64,000 nt of DNA from Opitutus sp. GAS368 (GCA_945903465.1 CAMDOF010000001.1:1-64000), one strand, 5' to 3'; positions 48,701 to 57,787 are shown, numbered from the stretch's first letter. The notes: generated by a model from the sequence alone, not told the origin. A program made the numbers and translations.

Positions 48701-50867
48701 ACATTTTCCCGACGATTACTGGGGCAACTATCTCAATCCAAACTGCATTGGCTTCCAAGGTATCTTCCGGGTCAAACTCGGCGACGACGGCGCTGGTATT
48801 ATGGGCACCCGCCAGCCGGATATCATGCAATCCAGCGATAAAAATTTTCGCCCCATCGACACCAGCGTGGGACCCGATGGCGCCATTTACGTGGTGGATT
48901 GGCACAACCCGCTCATCGGCCATCTCCAGAGTCACCTCCGCGATGCCAACCGCGACCATGTTCACGGGCGGATTTACCGCATCACCGCCGAGGATCGACC
49001 ACTCGCTTGGCAACCAAAAATCGAGGGCGAGCCGCTGCCCGCCCTCCTCGCCCTCCTCCAACGCGGAGAAAATCAAATCCGCAACCTCGCCAAGATTGAA
49101 CTCGGCAAACACGACGCGACCACGGTCATCGCCGCCGTGAAGACGTGGGTCGCCCGCCTCGATCAAAAAGATCCCGAGTACGCTCATCATCTCACCGAGG
49201 CCCTCTGGGTTCATCAATGGCACAATGTCGTCAATCCCGAGCTCCTCAACCAACTGCTCCGCTCGCCCGATGCCGGCGCCCGTGCCGCCGCCACTCGCGT
49301 GCTCTGCTACTGGCGTGATCGCGTGCCCAACGCCTTGGCTTTAATCCAACGCCAAGCCACCGACGAAAATCAACGCGTGCGACTTCACGCCGTCCGCGCC
49401 GCCAGCTTCTTCAACGTGCCCGAAGCCACCGAGGTCCCACTCGCCGCCACCAAGCTCCCCGTCGACTACTACCTCGACTACGTCATCGGTGAGACCCTCC
49501 GCCAACTCCGCCCGCTCTGGCGCCAACGGATCGGCGAGGGCGGTAAATTCGCCGACGGCGATCCCGCGAGCACCCGCTACTTACTGCGCACCCTCACCGT
49601 CGCCGAAGTCCTGAAAATGCCGCGCAGCCCCGATGTCTGCGAAAATCTTCTCGGTCGCAGCGGCGTCACCGACGCGCTCCGCGCTGAGGTCTTGGCCATC
49701 TTGGCCGCTGCCCGCCGCGTCTCGCCCGTCTCACTTCTCGTCAACGCCATCGACGCTCCTTCCGAGATCGACGTGCGCGCCGTCGGCCGTCTGCTCGTCG
49801 CCCAACCACCCGCTCAGCTCGCCGCCGAACGCGCCTCTTTGCGCCGCCTCGCCCTCGCCGATAATTCCGAGGGCCGCTCTTGGGGATTTGCCGCCGCGGC
49901 CCTCGCCGACGGCTCCCTCAATGGCGTCTGGGATGAAGCCAAAGTTTCCCCGCTGGCCTTCGCCAGTCTCCTCGGCGGCATCCATCTTATTCCCAACCCC
50001 GAACTGCGCGCCACCGCCTTCGATCGCGTGATGCCCATCCTCGCAAGGACCATCACCGATATCCAGGGACCTGATAATATTGTCGCCGCGATCCAACGCG
50101 ATGCGATGCGCTCCGCTGTCAGCACCAAACGCGATCCCGAAAAGGTCTTCGCCGCCCTCGTCTCCATGATCGAGCGCGGCTACCAGGCCGCGACCGCCGC
50201 GCAAAGTGTTCGCGCCCTCCCTCGCACCAGCTGGACCCCCGCCCTTGCCGGCGCCGCCGCCCGCGCCCTCGTCGCTTGGGCCGCTAAGACCCACGCCAGC
50301 GAACGCACCAGCAAAGACTACGTCGAAGCCATCCAGGTAGCCGACGAACTCACCGGCACGCTCAATGCCGTCGAGGCCGACCCTCTCCGCACCTCTCTTT
50401 CCAGTCTCCGCGTTGCTGTATTTATCGTCCGCGCCGTCGTCGAGGGCATGCGCTACGATACCCCACGCATCGTCGTCCAAGCTGGACGCCCTTTCGAAAT
50501 TATCTTCGAAAACCCCGACGTAATGCCCCACAATCTCGTCGTCGTAAAACCAGGTACCCGCACCAAGATCGGCACTGCCGCCATGGAGTTGGCCCCCGAA
50601 TTCACCGACCGAAGTGGGCGCGCTTGGGTACCCGAGTCCACCGAGATCGTCGCCGCCACCAAGTTGATCGAGCCCGGTCGCAATGAGACGTTGCGCATCG
50701 CCGCCACCGCTACGCAGACCGAGGGCACCTACGAATATGTGTGCACATTTCCGGGCCACTGGCTCATGATGTACGGCGAACTCATCGTCACCAAAGACGT
50801 CGACGCTTACCTCCGAGCCAACCCCGTCGCCAACACCCTCACCGCCCCCGCGGTTCACAAACACTAA
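45792..50867 (+). CDS. ThuA-SGNH-dehydrogenase-HEAT-cupredoxin giant protein
   Basis: A 1691-residue exported protein. The ATG at 45792 opens a signal peptide (MIRSLLPLLAFLALISVAAA); the frame runs 74 codons further upstream without coding character. Order of domains: ThuA-like (about 35-310); a linker; an SGNH-like domain (about 395-620: HVAIIGNGMADRMQHHGWLE, FSFFGYNESF) whose block I lacks the nucleophilic Ser; a Pirellula/Verrucomicrobium-type dehydrogenase beta-propeller (about 719-1060: AWDTKGRLWVAVWPNYPE, VGPDGAIYVVDWHNPLIGH); HEAT-like repeats (about 1075-1540); and a C-terminal cupredoxin (about 1553-1660). The copper ligands are His1580 (MPHNLV), Cys1651, His1656 and Met1660, matching azurin spacing. 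Azurin-like copper takes the place of the CxxCH heme domain seen in its relatives at 17798 and 54844. Likely role: periplasmic sugar oxidation passing electrons to copper (inferred). Confidence 0.88.
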   Translation: MIRSLLPLLAFLALISVAAAQPTLVLNPPTETKAQGKHVVLLSGDEEYRSEEALPMLAKILSQRHGFKATVLFALDPDGTINPENQKSLAGAEAIDSADLIVLSLRFRNWPDDQMKHFVDAYLRGIPIIALRTSTHAFNIPATSTWSDYSWNSKGPWLGGWGKHVLGETWVTHWGKHKSEATRTITEPSSKNDPLLRGVTTIFGNSDVYEAYPPADAKILLRGLSLKGMNPSDTPADHRKKRAGDKQEQGINDPAMPVAWTRLHRNGAGKENKILTTTLGAATDLEDEGLRRLVINGVYWGLGLAVPAKADVRLVDPYKPRMYGFRGQRYGLTPTDYALGKIVREGDTPPPPPTPAPQKTAAKATTPASTATTTDSAATPKASPTMPPFQLSAGAHVAIIGNGMADRMQHHGWLETMLHIKHPAHQLIVRNLATPGDEVTTRARSKDFGTPDEWLSKVQAGVVFSFFGYNESFAGSEGLPKFKEDLEKFLRDTRAKNYNGLGAPQLVLFSPIATEKHPDPNFTFNPTINANLAAYTAAMAEVARDQAGVTFVDLFTPSQAAFAEAARSGQPLTINGVHLSEAGEAKIAEKIYPALFGETAPATSTADAQKIRAAINEKNEMWHSRYRSVDGYNIYGDRSKIAYVSHPDTPKLTNTQIMMEEMAQRDVMTSNLERKAWALAAGKTGPVEMLPLPVVTAFGTNKPGPNIDNTYEFIDGDEAILKMTLAPGLKANLFASEKQFPELAKAVQMAWDTKGRLWVAVWPNYPERTPTSKLGDSIIILEDTDRDGRADKVTHFIDNLNCPTGFQFFKDGILLMQAPDLWFVRDTDGDGKADTKERVLMGLDSADSHHTANSLIYEPGGAILLSDGVFHRSQVETVAGVVRNVDGAIYRYEPLTAKFETYVAYGFANPHGRAFDYWGNDIITDATGNNTYFGPGFSGRIDYPAKHPKMKTIWDRPSRPSAGSIILTSKHFPDDYWGNYLNPNCIGFQGIFRVKLGDDGAGIMGTRQPDIMQSSDKNFRPIDTSVGPDGAIYVVDWHNPLIGHLQSHLRDANRDHVHGRIYRITAEDRPLAWQPKIEGEPLPALLALLQRGENQIRNLAKIELGKHDATTVIAAVKTWVARLDQKDPEYAHHLTEALWVHQWHNVVNPELLNQLLRSPDAGARAAATRVLCYWRDRVPNALALIQRQATDENQRVRLHAVRAASFFNVPEATEVPLAATKLPVDYYLDYVIGETLRQLRPLWRQRIGEGGKFADGDPASTRYLLRTLTVAEVLKMPRSPDVCENLLGRSGVTDALRAEVLAILAAARRVSPVSLLVNAIDAPSEIDVRAVGRLLVAQPPAQLAAERASLRRLALADNSEGRSWGFAAAALADGSLNGVWDEAKVSPLAFASLLGGIHLIPNPELRATAFDRVMPILARTITDIQGPDNIVAAIQRDAMRSAVSTKRDPEKVFAALVSMIERGYQAATAAQSVRALPRTSWTPALAGAAARALVAWAAKTHASERTSKDYVEAIQVADELTGTLNAVEADPLRTSLSSLRVAVFIVRAVVEGMRYDTPRIVVQAGRPFEIIFENPDVMPHNLVVVKPGTRTKIGTAAMELAPEFTDRSGRAWVPESTEIVAATKLIEPGRNETLRIAATATQTEGTYEYVCTFPGHWLMMYGELIVTKDVDAYLRANPVANTLTAPAVHKH

Positions 50868-50944
50868 TTCGTCGGTCACCTTTTCCCAGTTCATCGCCTC
50901 AACCAGCCTCGCTCCAACCTCATTCTCGCAGTCCCACTCCTCCT

Positions 50945-51694
50945 ATGAAACTCCCCCGCTCCCGCTTCTGCACACTCGCATTCGGCTTGGCCGCTTTGGC
51001 GTCCGGCACCTTCGCCGCCGACACCGGCTTTAAAGCCATTTTCAACGGCAAAGATCTCACCGGATGGAAGGGCCTTAAGGATTTCTGGTCCGTCCGCGAC
51101 GGCGCCCTCACCGGCCAGACCACCAACGAAAAAGTCCTGAAGTCGAATACCTTTCTCGTGTACCAAGATGGCCAGCCGGCAAATTTCGAGCTCCGCGCCC
51201 AGTTTAAACTCACCGCGCAAAACGAAAAAAATGGGGGAAACTCCGGCATTCAATACCGCAGCAAACTTATCGACCCAGAGACTTTCGTCGTCGGCGGCTA
51301 TCAAGCCGATATCGACTCGCCCTTCAAATATACTGGCATGCTGTATGAAGAAAAAGGCCGCGGCATCCTCATGACGAGCGGCGAAAAAATCCGCATCGGT
51401 GCGACCACCACCGCTCCCGATGGCAAAAAAAAGAAAACTGAAGTCGAGAAATTGGGCGTAGCCACCCCGACGGCTGACATCGCCACCGCCTACAAGCTCG
51501 GCCAGTGGAACGAGATCGTCATCATCGCCAATGGCAATCACCTGCAGCACTTCATCAACGGCAAACTCACCGCTGATGTCATCGATACCGATGGCGAAAA
51601 AGGCGCCAAGTCCGGCATCCTCGCCCTCCAGCTGCACCAAGGCCCGCCGATGACGATTCAATTCAAGGACATCCGGCTCAAGTCCCTGCCGTAA
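50945..51694 (+). CDS. DUF1080 (3-keto-disaccharide hydrolase family) exported protein
   Basis: A 249-residue protein. The ATG at 50945 opens a signal peptide (MKLPRSRFCTLAFGLAALASGTFA). The longer in-frame start at 50741 overlaps the giant gene in another frame and gives Arg/Pro-rich sequence. The DUF1080 domain covers the rest: FKAIFNGKDLTGWKGLKDFWSV, FELRAQFKLTAQN, GGNSGIQYRS, VGGYQADIDS, GQWNEIVIIANGNHLQHFING, GILALQLHQGPPMTIQFKDIRLK. It starts 77 bases after the cupredoxin-tailed dehydrogenase gene and ends 94 bases before a clear terminator, so the two are very likely one transcript. Expected function: hydrolysis of a 3-keto-glycoside in the periplasm, the step after glycoside oxidation. 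Confidence 0.9.
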   Translation: MKLPRSRFCTLAFGLAALASGTFAADTGFKAIFNGKDLTGWKGLKDFWSVRDGALTGQTTNEKVLKSNTFLVYQDGQPANFELRAQFKLTAQNEKNGGNSGIQYRSKLIDPETFVVGGYQADIDSPFKYTGMLYEEKGRGILMTSGEKIRIGATTTAPDGKKKKTEVEKLGVATPTADIATAYKLGQWNEIVIIANGNHLQHFINGKLTADVIDTDGEKGAKSGILALQLHQGPPMTIQFKDIRLKSLP

Positions 51695-51787
51695 GCTGGT
51701 CCCGACCTATCGACTTCACCTGCCTGCCCGCTCACCCCGCGCCCGCTCCGCGCCCGTGGGGTGGGTTGATCACCGTGGTCTCTGTAT

Positions 51788-51817
51788 CCGGATTACGACT
51801 ACAAATCCGGTTTTTTT
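51788..51817 (+). terminator. Rho-independent terminator
   Basis: Stem CCGGATT (51788-51794) with AATCCGG (51804-51810), a 9-nt loop, then seven T (51811-51817). This is the clearest intrinsic terminator in the window. It ends the 40.9-51.7 kb block after DUF1080 and separates it from the TonB receptor gene. Confidence 0.88.
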
Positions 51818-51905
51818 AGAAACGCGGCCTGCCTTTGCTCGCATCGTCAACTTTGCGTAACCAGCGGTCTTATTCCCCGCCCACCCACTCGATATCCGAA
51901 ACCGA

Positions 51906-54680
51906 ATGACCGCATTCCGCCGCATTTTTTTTGCCACTGCCCTCGCACTAGGTTTCGCCACGACCCCCAACGCGCAAGTCGCTTCCGCCCCCGCCGGCAA
52001 CTCCTTGGCTCCCGCGACGCCCGCGAAAAGTGATGCCTACAAACTCGAGGATTTTGTCGTCACCGGCGTCTTCAACGCCACCGAAGCAAAAAAGGCCACC
52101 ACCGCCATCTCGACCATCGATGCCGCAATGATTGCTGAGCAGGTTCCGCTCAGCGCCGATGATTTGCTCCTTAATGTCGCCGGCGTTTTCGTTAATTCTT
52201 CCCTCGGTGAGATTCGTGGCATGGTCTACTCGCGCGGTATCTCCGCGGATAGCAGCGACGGCGCGGGCGGCCAGTACTACGTTTCCATGCAGGAGGATGG
52301 CCTGCCCATCACCAATGTCAGCTTCGGCAACTATGGCGCCGGTTATTTCAACCGTCCCGACGCCACGCTCCAACGCGTCGAGGCCGTGCGCGGCGGCAGC
52401 GCGTCCATTACTTCCTCCAACTCGCCTGGCGGTGCCTTCAACTATATCAGCCGAGTGGGTACCCCCACGTTCGGCGGCGAACTCCGCACCCGCCTCGGAC
52501 TCGAGGGTCGCTGGTCACCCCAGTACCGTACAGATCTCACCATCGGCGGCCCTCTCGGCACCAAGGGCTGGATGTACAACGTCGGCGGTTTCTACCGCTA
52601 CGCCGAAGGCCACCGCCCCCCCGTCGGTTATCCGATGAACGATGGGTTCGTCCTGCGCGGGAACCTCTTCAAGGACTACGGCCGCGGCTCTCTCAAGCTC
52701 TACGGAAAATACATGGACGACCGCAATCACTGGTACGAGTACCTCCTCGCCCGTGATCCCCAAAGCCCGCGCCAATACCCCGGTCTGAGCCGCTACAGTA
52801 CCAACTTGCTACCCAAAAGCTCCCACCAATATCCACGCGAAGGCGCCAATCAATTCGGCACGTTCGACACCACCGACGCCGTCCGCTCGCGCGAACGTTA
52901 TCTCGGCGCTGAGTGGAAACACGAATTCGGCGACGGTTGGTCGCTCAACCACAATGTGAAGTTCACCCGCAACTGGGCCGACTGGAACTCCAGCTCCGGC
53001 GTCACCCCGCGGAGCCTCGACTGGCCAAATTTTTTCAGCACGATGGCTTTTCAATTCAGTGGCGGTGGCCAAAACGGTCGCGTGCCCGCCGGCCGCTACC
53101 TGTTCAGCGATCGCCAAAGCGGTAGCGTCCTCGCCGAGGTGACTTCCAACGGAAACTACACGGTCAACGCCAACGCCCTGAACAACCCGGGCCAAGTCGT
53201 CGTTTTCGCTCGCCTCCCCAACAACGGGATTCTGCCCAACGCCCTTTGGACCAATAACGGCCGCGTCGCCAATGAGCACGTCGACGAGATCATGGACCGC
53301 CTCTCGCTGACCAAGCGCTTTCGCACCATGAGCTTCACCGCGGGCGGATTCTTCGGATACTCTGGCATCTCCGATCGCCAAACCAGCGGCGGTCGGACCG
53401 CTTCGCCTTTGGTCGAACAGCCGATTCCACTGGCGATCACTTGGATTCCCGCAACCGCCGCCACCGCTCCCGCCGGCACCCTCGCCGCCGCCCTCACCCC
53501 CATCGCCGGCTTCGCGGGCCGCCCCGTCATGCTCACGAATCCCGAGGGCTTTACCGCACTCGGCGTGGGCTATACCCGCGACGATGCGATCAGCCGACAA
53601 TTCGCCTACTTCTTCGGTCACAAATGGGATTTCACCCCGCGCTGGGGCATCGACTGGGGCTTCCGCAGCGAAAACTTCGTCGTCAAGGGCTACAACCAGG
53701 CCGGCGTCCAAAACCCCCTCGGAAATTGGGAGCCCACCTATGGAGGCGCCGATGGCAATCCGCTCACGATGGCCGACAACCGCTTCACCTTGCCCAACCC
53801 TGCCGCCAAATGGAACTTTGATAAAAGCGTGCGCAGCTTTTCTTGGTCAACCGCCACCAACTTTGTGATCAATAACGAAAATTCGTTCTACATCCGTTAT
53901 GCCAACGGCGAAAAGGCCCCCGATTACGGCTTCTTCCGCACTTACACGTCACAGTTCCGATTGAACCAGCTCAAACCCCGCCCCCAAAGTGTCGAACAAT
54001 GGGAACTCGGCTACCGCTGGAAAAAGGGCGCCCTCAGCCTCACCGCCACTCCTTTCTGGAGCCGCCTCGGCAACATTAATAGCAACCCTCAGGCCACCGA
54101 GGCCGATGGCGTCACCCCTTATTATCCTGACCCAATCTACAATATGGTCACCTCGTACGGTCTCGAGCTCGAGGGTTCACTTAAAATTTCCGAGCATTTT
54201 AATCTCCGTTCCGTCTTCACCGCGCAAAAGTCCGAGGGCACCCTTTGGAAGATTTTCGTGCCCGGCGCCAACGGCCGCGACGATGACAGCTATCTCGATT
54301 TCACCGGCAAGCCTTCGGATAATAACCCCGACTTCATTCTCAACACCACGCTGACCTACCGCACGCCCCGCTTTTTTTCTAACCTGTCCTGGAAACACAT
54401 GGGTGAACGCGCCGGTAACGTCGCCAACGTGATCATGCTACCTCGCTTCAACCAATTCGATCTCGCCATGGGCTGGACCTTCTCCCGACGCTTCTCCGTC
54501 AATTTCAATATTAACAACCTCAGCGACAGCGAGGGGGTCATGACGTGGCGCGGCTGGGGCGTCAACCCAGGCGACCGCCAGAGCTTCACCTCCCTCCCGG
54601 CCACCGGTAAAGATACCATGCTGCAATACGTGCCCATTCAACCACGCGCCTTTTTCCTTTCCTCGACCTATCGGTTCTAA
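51906..54680 (+). CDS. TonB-dependent outer-membrane receptor (924 aa)
   Basis: A 924-residue receptor with a signal peptide (about residues 1-24) and a TonB-box-like segment (YKLEDFVVTGVFNATEAKKATTAIS). The plug domain includes MIAEQVPLSADDLLLNVAGVFV, GMVYSRGISAD and LQRVEAVRGGSASITSSNSPGGAFNYI. The remainder is a 22-strand-type barrel ending in Phe (FFLSSTYRF). It lacks a SusD partner. It lies between a DUF1080 gene and a dehydrogenase-cytochrome gene, followed by three sulfatases and PhoD, so a glycan-derived or glycoside ligand is likely (inference). A terminator 88 bases upstream means it has its own promoter in that gap. Confidence 0.9.
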   Translation: MTAFRRIFFATALALGFATTPNAQVASAPAGNSLAPATPAKSDAYKLEDFVVTGVFNATEAKKATTAISTIDAAMIAEQVPLSADDLLLNVAGVFVNSSLGEIRGMVYSRGISADSSDGAGGQYYVSMQEDGLPITNVSFGNYGAGYFNRPDATLQRVEAVRGGSASITSSNSPGGAFNYISRVGTPTFGGELRTRLGLEGRWSPQYRTDLTIGGPLGTKGWMYNVGGFYRYAEGHRPPVGYPMNDGFVLRGNLFKDYGRGSLKLYGKYMDDRNHWYEYLLARDPQSPRQYPGLSRYSTNLLPKSSHQYPREGANQFGTFDTTDAVRSRERYLGAEWKHEFGDGWSLNHNVKFTRNWADWNSSSGVTPRSLDWPNFFSTMAFQFSGGGQNGRVPAGRYLFSDRQSGSVLAEVTSNGNYTVNANALNNPGQVVVFARLPNNGILPNALWTNNGRVANEHVDEIMDRLSLTKRFRTMSFTAGGFFGYSGISDRQTSGGRTASPLVEQPIPLAITWIPATAATAPAGTLAAALTPIAGFAGRPVMLTNPEGFTALGVGYTRDDAISRQFAYFFGHKWDFTPRWGIDWGFRSENFVVKGYNQAGVQNPLGNWEPTYGGADGNPLTMADNRFTLPNPAAKWNFDKSVRSFSWSTATNFVINNENSFYIRYANGEKAPDYGFFRTYTSQFRLNQLKPRPQSVEQWELGYRWKKGALSLTATPFWSRLGNINSNPQATEADGVTPYYPDPIYNMVTSYGLELEGSLKISEHFNLRSVFTAQKSEGTLWKIFVPGANGRDDDSYLDFTGKPSDNNPDFILNTTLTYRTPRFFSNLSWKHMGERAGNVANVIMLPRFNQFDLAMGWTFSRRFSVNFNINNLSDSEGVMTWRGWGVNPGDRQSFTSLPATGKDTMLQYVPIQPRAFFLSSTYRF

Positions 54681-54843
54681 AAACTCCCCACTTGGCGGTT
54701 GCCGCGCTCACCCGTAGTGACCGGCGGTACGTTGCCCGCCGCCCCCCACCTGACGCCGCCCCCCCTGTTTGTTCTCGCCCCAAACCGCCGGCCCACGCTC
54801 CCTTTAAATCCCGTCCACCCCCCCCCTCAAAAAGCTCAACCCC

Positions 54844-57564
54844 ATGATCCGTTCGCTCCCCCTTCTGCTCCTTCTTCTCCCCGCTGTAATCTGCGCGCAA
54901 ACGACCAAGAAAAAAGCTGACGGTGGCGCCACCGCCGGCCAGTCCTCCCGCGCCGCCATGGCCGCCCTTACCACCGCCACGGCTGCCAACGACATCCAAG
55001 TGGCCCCCGGCTTCAAAGTGGAGTTGATCTATACCGTTCCCAAGGGTGACCAAGGTTCGTGGGTCGCCCTGACGATCGACCCCAAGGGCCGCCTCCTCGC
55101 CAGCGATCAATACGGCGGCATCTACCGCGTCACGCCTCCCGCCATCGGGACCAGCGCTGCCGCCAAGGTCGAACACCTCGATCTCGATTTCAGCAGTATC
55201 AAGGTAGCGGATACCGAGGCTCCTCGCGAGGCGAAAAAAGACAAGGCGCGCACTGACTCAGGCCCTCGGCTGGAGGTCGGCGCCCACGGGCTGCTTTATG
55301 CTTTCGACAGTCTCTACGTCATGGTCAACGAAAACAAAGGACGCACCGGTCTCTGGCGCGTGCGCGACACCAACGGCGACGATCACTTCGACGAGATAAA
55401 ATTCCTGCGGGCCATGAACGGCTCCAGTGAACATGGCACCCACGCCCTCGTCCTCGCGCCGGACGGCAAATCCATTTATTTCGCCAACGGGAATCACACC
55501 GATCTGCCCAAAGCGATGGAAAAGACTCGCATGGTCGCCTGGGGCGAGGATCACCTGCTGCCGCGGATGTGGGATGCGCGCGGGCACGCCCGCAACAAGT
55601 ATGCCCCCGGTGGATACATCGGGCGCACCGACCCCGAGGGTAAATCAATCGAACTTTTTTCCATCGGTTTCCGCAATCAATATGACATGGCGTTCGATCA
55701 GAACGGCGAGCTCTTCACCTACGACTCCGATATGGAATGGGACCAAGGTTCACCGTGGTATATGCCCACCCGTATCAATCACGCCGTCGATGGCGGCGAT
55801 TACGGTTGGCGCAGCGGCGCGGGGCGCTGGCCCGCCTACTACGCCGACAGCTTAAACGAGGTGGTGAACATTGGCCCCGGCTGCCCCACGGGCGTCAGCT
55901 TCGGAACCGGCGCCAAGTTTCCCGCCAAGTTCCAGCACGCCCTCTACGCCTGCGATTGGACTTTCGGCACCCTCTACGCCATTCATCTCACGCCCGATGG
56001 CGCCAGCTTCCGCGGCGAGAAAACTGAGTTTCTCTCAGGCAAACCTCTCCCGCTCACCGATCTTCTCATTAATCCCGCCGACGGCGCCATGTACTTCACG
56101 GTCGGTGGTCGCCGCACCCAGGCCGCCCTCTACCGCGTAACCTACACTGGAACCGCCAGCACCGTTCCCGCCAAGCCCGCGGCTCCCACCGCTGCCGCCC
56201 AACTCCGCCGCGCCCTCGAGATCCTGCACACCGAAGGGACCGGCCCAGAGGCCGTCAACACCGCTTGGCCCCACCTTAACCATCCCGACCGCTTCGTCCG
56301 CTTCGCCGCCCGCATCGCCATCGAGCGGCAGCCCGCGGCCGCTTGGTCGGATCGCGCCGTCGCTGAGCTCCAGCCCCAAGCCTCCATCGAAGCGCTCATC
56401 GCCCTCGCCCGCGTCGGCGATAAATCTCTCCAGCCCAAACTCCTCGCGGCCCTCAGCCGGCTGGACTTTGCCACCCAGCCCGCCGAACTGCGCCAACCCC
56501 TCCTCCGCGCTTGGCAACTCGCCTTCACGCGCATGGGCAAGCCCACCCCAGAAGCCTGCGCGACCATCACGGCCCGGTTGGAACCTCATTTCCCACACGC
56601 CGATGCCTTCGTTAACCGCGAACTCGTCGCTTTACTCATCTACCTGGATTCCAAGCAGGTCGTCGCCAAAACCATTCCGCTCCTCAGTGTTTTCGAACTT
56701 GCGAGCACCAACGCCGCCGAGCTCGGCGATGCCCACGTCATCGCCCGCAACGATAACTACGGCAAGGTCGTCCAGAGCGTCGCCAACAGCCGGCCCGACC
56801 GCCAGCAGATCGCCTTGGCCTACTCTCTCCGCAATGCCACCGTCGGTTGGACACCGAAACTGCGCACCGAATTTTTCTCTTGGTTTCCCCGCACCCGCAA
56901 CTGGAAAGGGGGCAATAGCTTTAACGGATTCATCCAAAACATCCGCACCGAATCCCTCGCCACTGTTGCCAACAAAACCGAGCGCGCCGCCTTCGACGCC
57001 CTCTCCAGCCCTCCCCCGCCTTCCTTCACCGCTCCAGCCATCACCCCGCAGGGGCCCGGCCAAGCTTACACGCTGAAGGAGGTCGTCGCGTCCCTGCCCG
57101 CCCGTCTCACCGGCCGCGATTTTGCCCGCGGCAAGGCCATGTTCACCGCCACCGCTTGCATCTCTTGCCACCGCTTCGCCAACGAGGGCGGTAGTGGCGC
57201 CGGTCCCGATCTCAGCGGCGCCGCCGGCCGTTACAGCGTCCGCGATCTTCTCGAGAATATCATCGATCCTTCCGCCGTCATCAGCGATCAATTCGGCAGC
57301 GAACAAATCGAGCGCACCGGCGGCGACCCCATCGTCGGACGCGTCGTCGGGGAAGAGGGTGGCGATCTCCTCGTCATGGCCAACCCGTTCATGCCCGACG
57401 AAAAAATCCGCGTGAAAACCGCGGCCATCACTTCGCGCAAACCTTACCCCGTTTCCATGATGCCTCCTGGCCTGATCAACTCGCTCAATCCGAGTGAACT
57501 TCAAGATCTGCTAGCTTACGTCCTCAGCGGCGGTAACTCCACCGACGCCATGTTCAAACGCTAA
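54844..57564 (+). CDS. Dehydrogenase-HEAT-cytochrome c exported protein
   Basis: A 906-residue protein with a signal peptide (MIRSLPLLLLLLPAVICA). A beta-propeller of the Pirellula/Verrucomicrobium dehydrogenase type occupies about 45-440 (ALTIDPKGRLLASDQYGGIYRV, GYIGRTDPEGKSIELFSIGFRNQYDMAF, SDMEWDQGSPWYMPTRINHAVDGGDYGWR). HEAT-like repeats follow at about 455-730. The C-terminal putative heme domain has CISCH (Cys772, Cys775, His776) and GAGPDLSGAAGRYSVRDLLENIIDPSAVISDQF. This is a shorter relative of the protein at 17798 and lacks ThuA domains. It probably oxidises a sugar in the periplasm and passes electrons to its own heme. It starts 163 bases after the TonB receptor stop on the same strand, with a run of eight C in the leader. 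Confidence 0.88.
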   Translation: MIRSLPLLLLLLPAVICAQTTKKKADGGATAGQSSRAAMAALTTATAANDIQVAPGFKVELIYTVPKGDQGSWVALTIDPKGRLLASDQYGGIYRVTPPAIGTSAAAKVEHLDLDFSSIKVADTEAPREAKKDKARTDSGPRLEVGAHGLLYAFDSLYVMVNENKGRTGLWRVRDTNGDDHFDEIKFLRAMNGSSEHGTHALVLAPDGKSIYFANGNHTDLPKAMEKTRMVAWGEDHLLPRMWDARGHARNKYAPGGYIGRTDPEGKSIELFSIGFRNQYDMAFDQNGELFTYDSDMEWDQGSPWYMPTRINHAVDGGDYGWRSGAGRWPAYYADSLNEVVNIGPGCPTGVSFGTGAKFPAKFQHALYACDWTFGTLYAIHLTPDGASFRGEKTEFLSGKPLPLTDLLINPADGAMYFTVGGRRTQAALYRVTYTGTASTVPAKPAAPTAAAQLRRALEILHTEGTGPEAVNTAWPHLNHPDRFVRFAARIAIERQPAAAWSDRAVAELQPQASIEALIALARVGDKSLQPKLLAALSRLDFATQPAELRQPLLRAWQLAFTRMGKPTPEACATITARLEPHFPHADAFVNRELVALLIYLDSKQVVAKTIPLLSVFELASTNAAELGDAHVIARNDNYGKVVQSVANSRPDRQQIALAYSLRNATVGWTPKLRTEFFSWFPRTRNWKGGNSFNGFIQNIRTESLATVANKTERAAFDALSSPPPPSFTAPAITPQGPGQAYTLKEVVASLPARLTGRDFARGKAMFTATACISCHRFANEGGSGAGPDLSGAAGRYSVRDLLENIIDPSAVISDQFGSEQIERTGGDPIVGRVVGEEGGDLLVMANPFMPDEKIRVKTAAITSRKPYPVSMMPPGLINSLNPSELQDLLAYVLSGGNSTDAMFKR

Positions 57565-57787
57565 ATATCCCGCGGGGACGCTCAAGCGCACCGCTGAGCC
57601 GCTCGGCCCACCCACGCCAGCCACGCGGACGCCGGCAGTATCCGCCCCGTCGGCTCCTCCCAGTCACACCGCCAGCTTTGAACGTGGCCCGCTGCTCTCC
57701 GCTCATGCAATCACCAACCGCCCACCGCAGGGCTGGCGCCGCTCTTCACTTTTTCATTAGCCCGCTCAGCTCATAATCACCTTCCCT

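Noticed and set aside
48324-50894. Long minus-strand open frames of 309 and 387 codons
   Set aside because: They are antisense shadows of the giant cupredoxin-tailed gene, whose domains and motifs are clear on the plus strand.
52809-53711. 300-codon open frame on the minus strand
   Set aside because: It is antisense to the TonB receptor; composition is that of a shadow frame.
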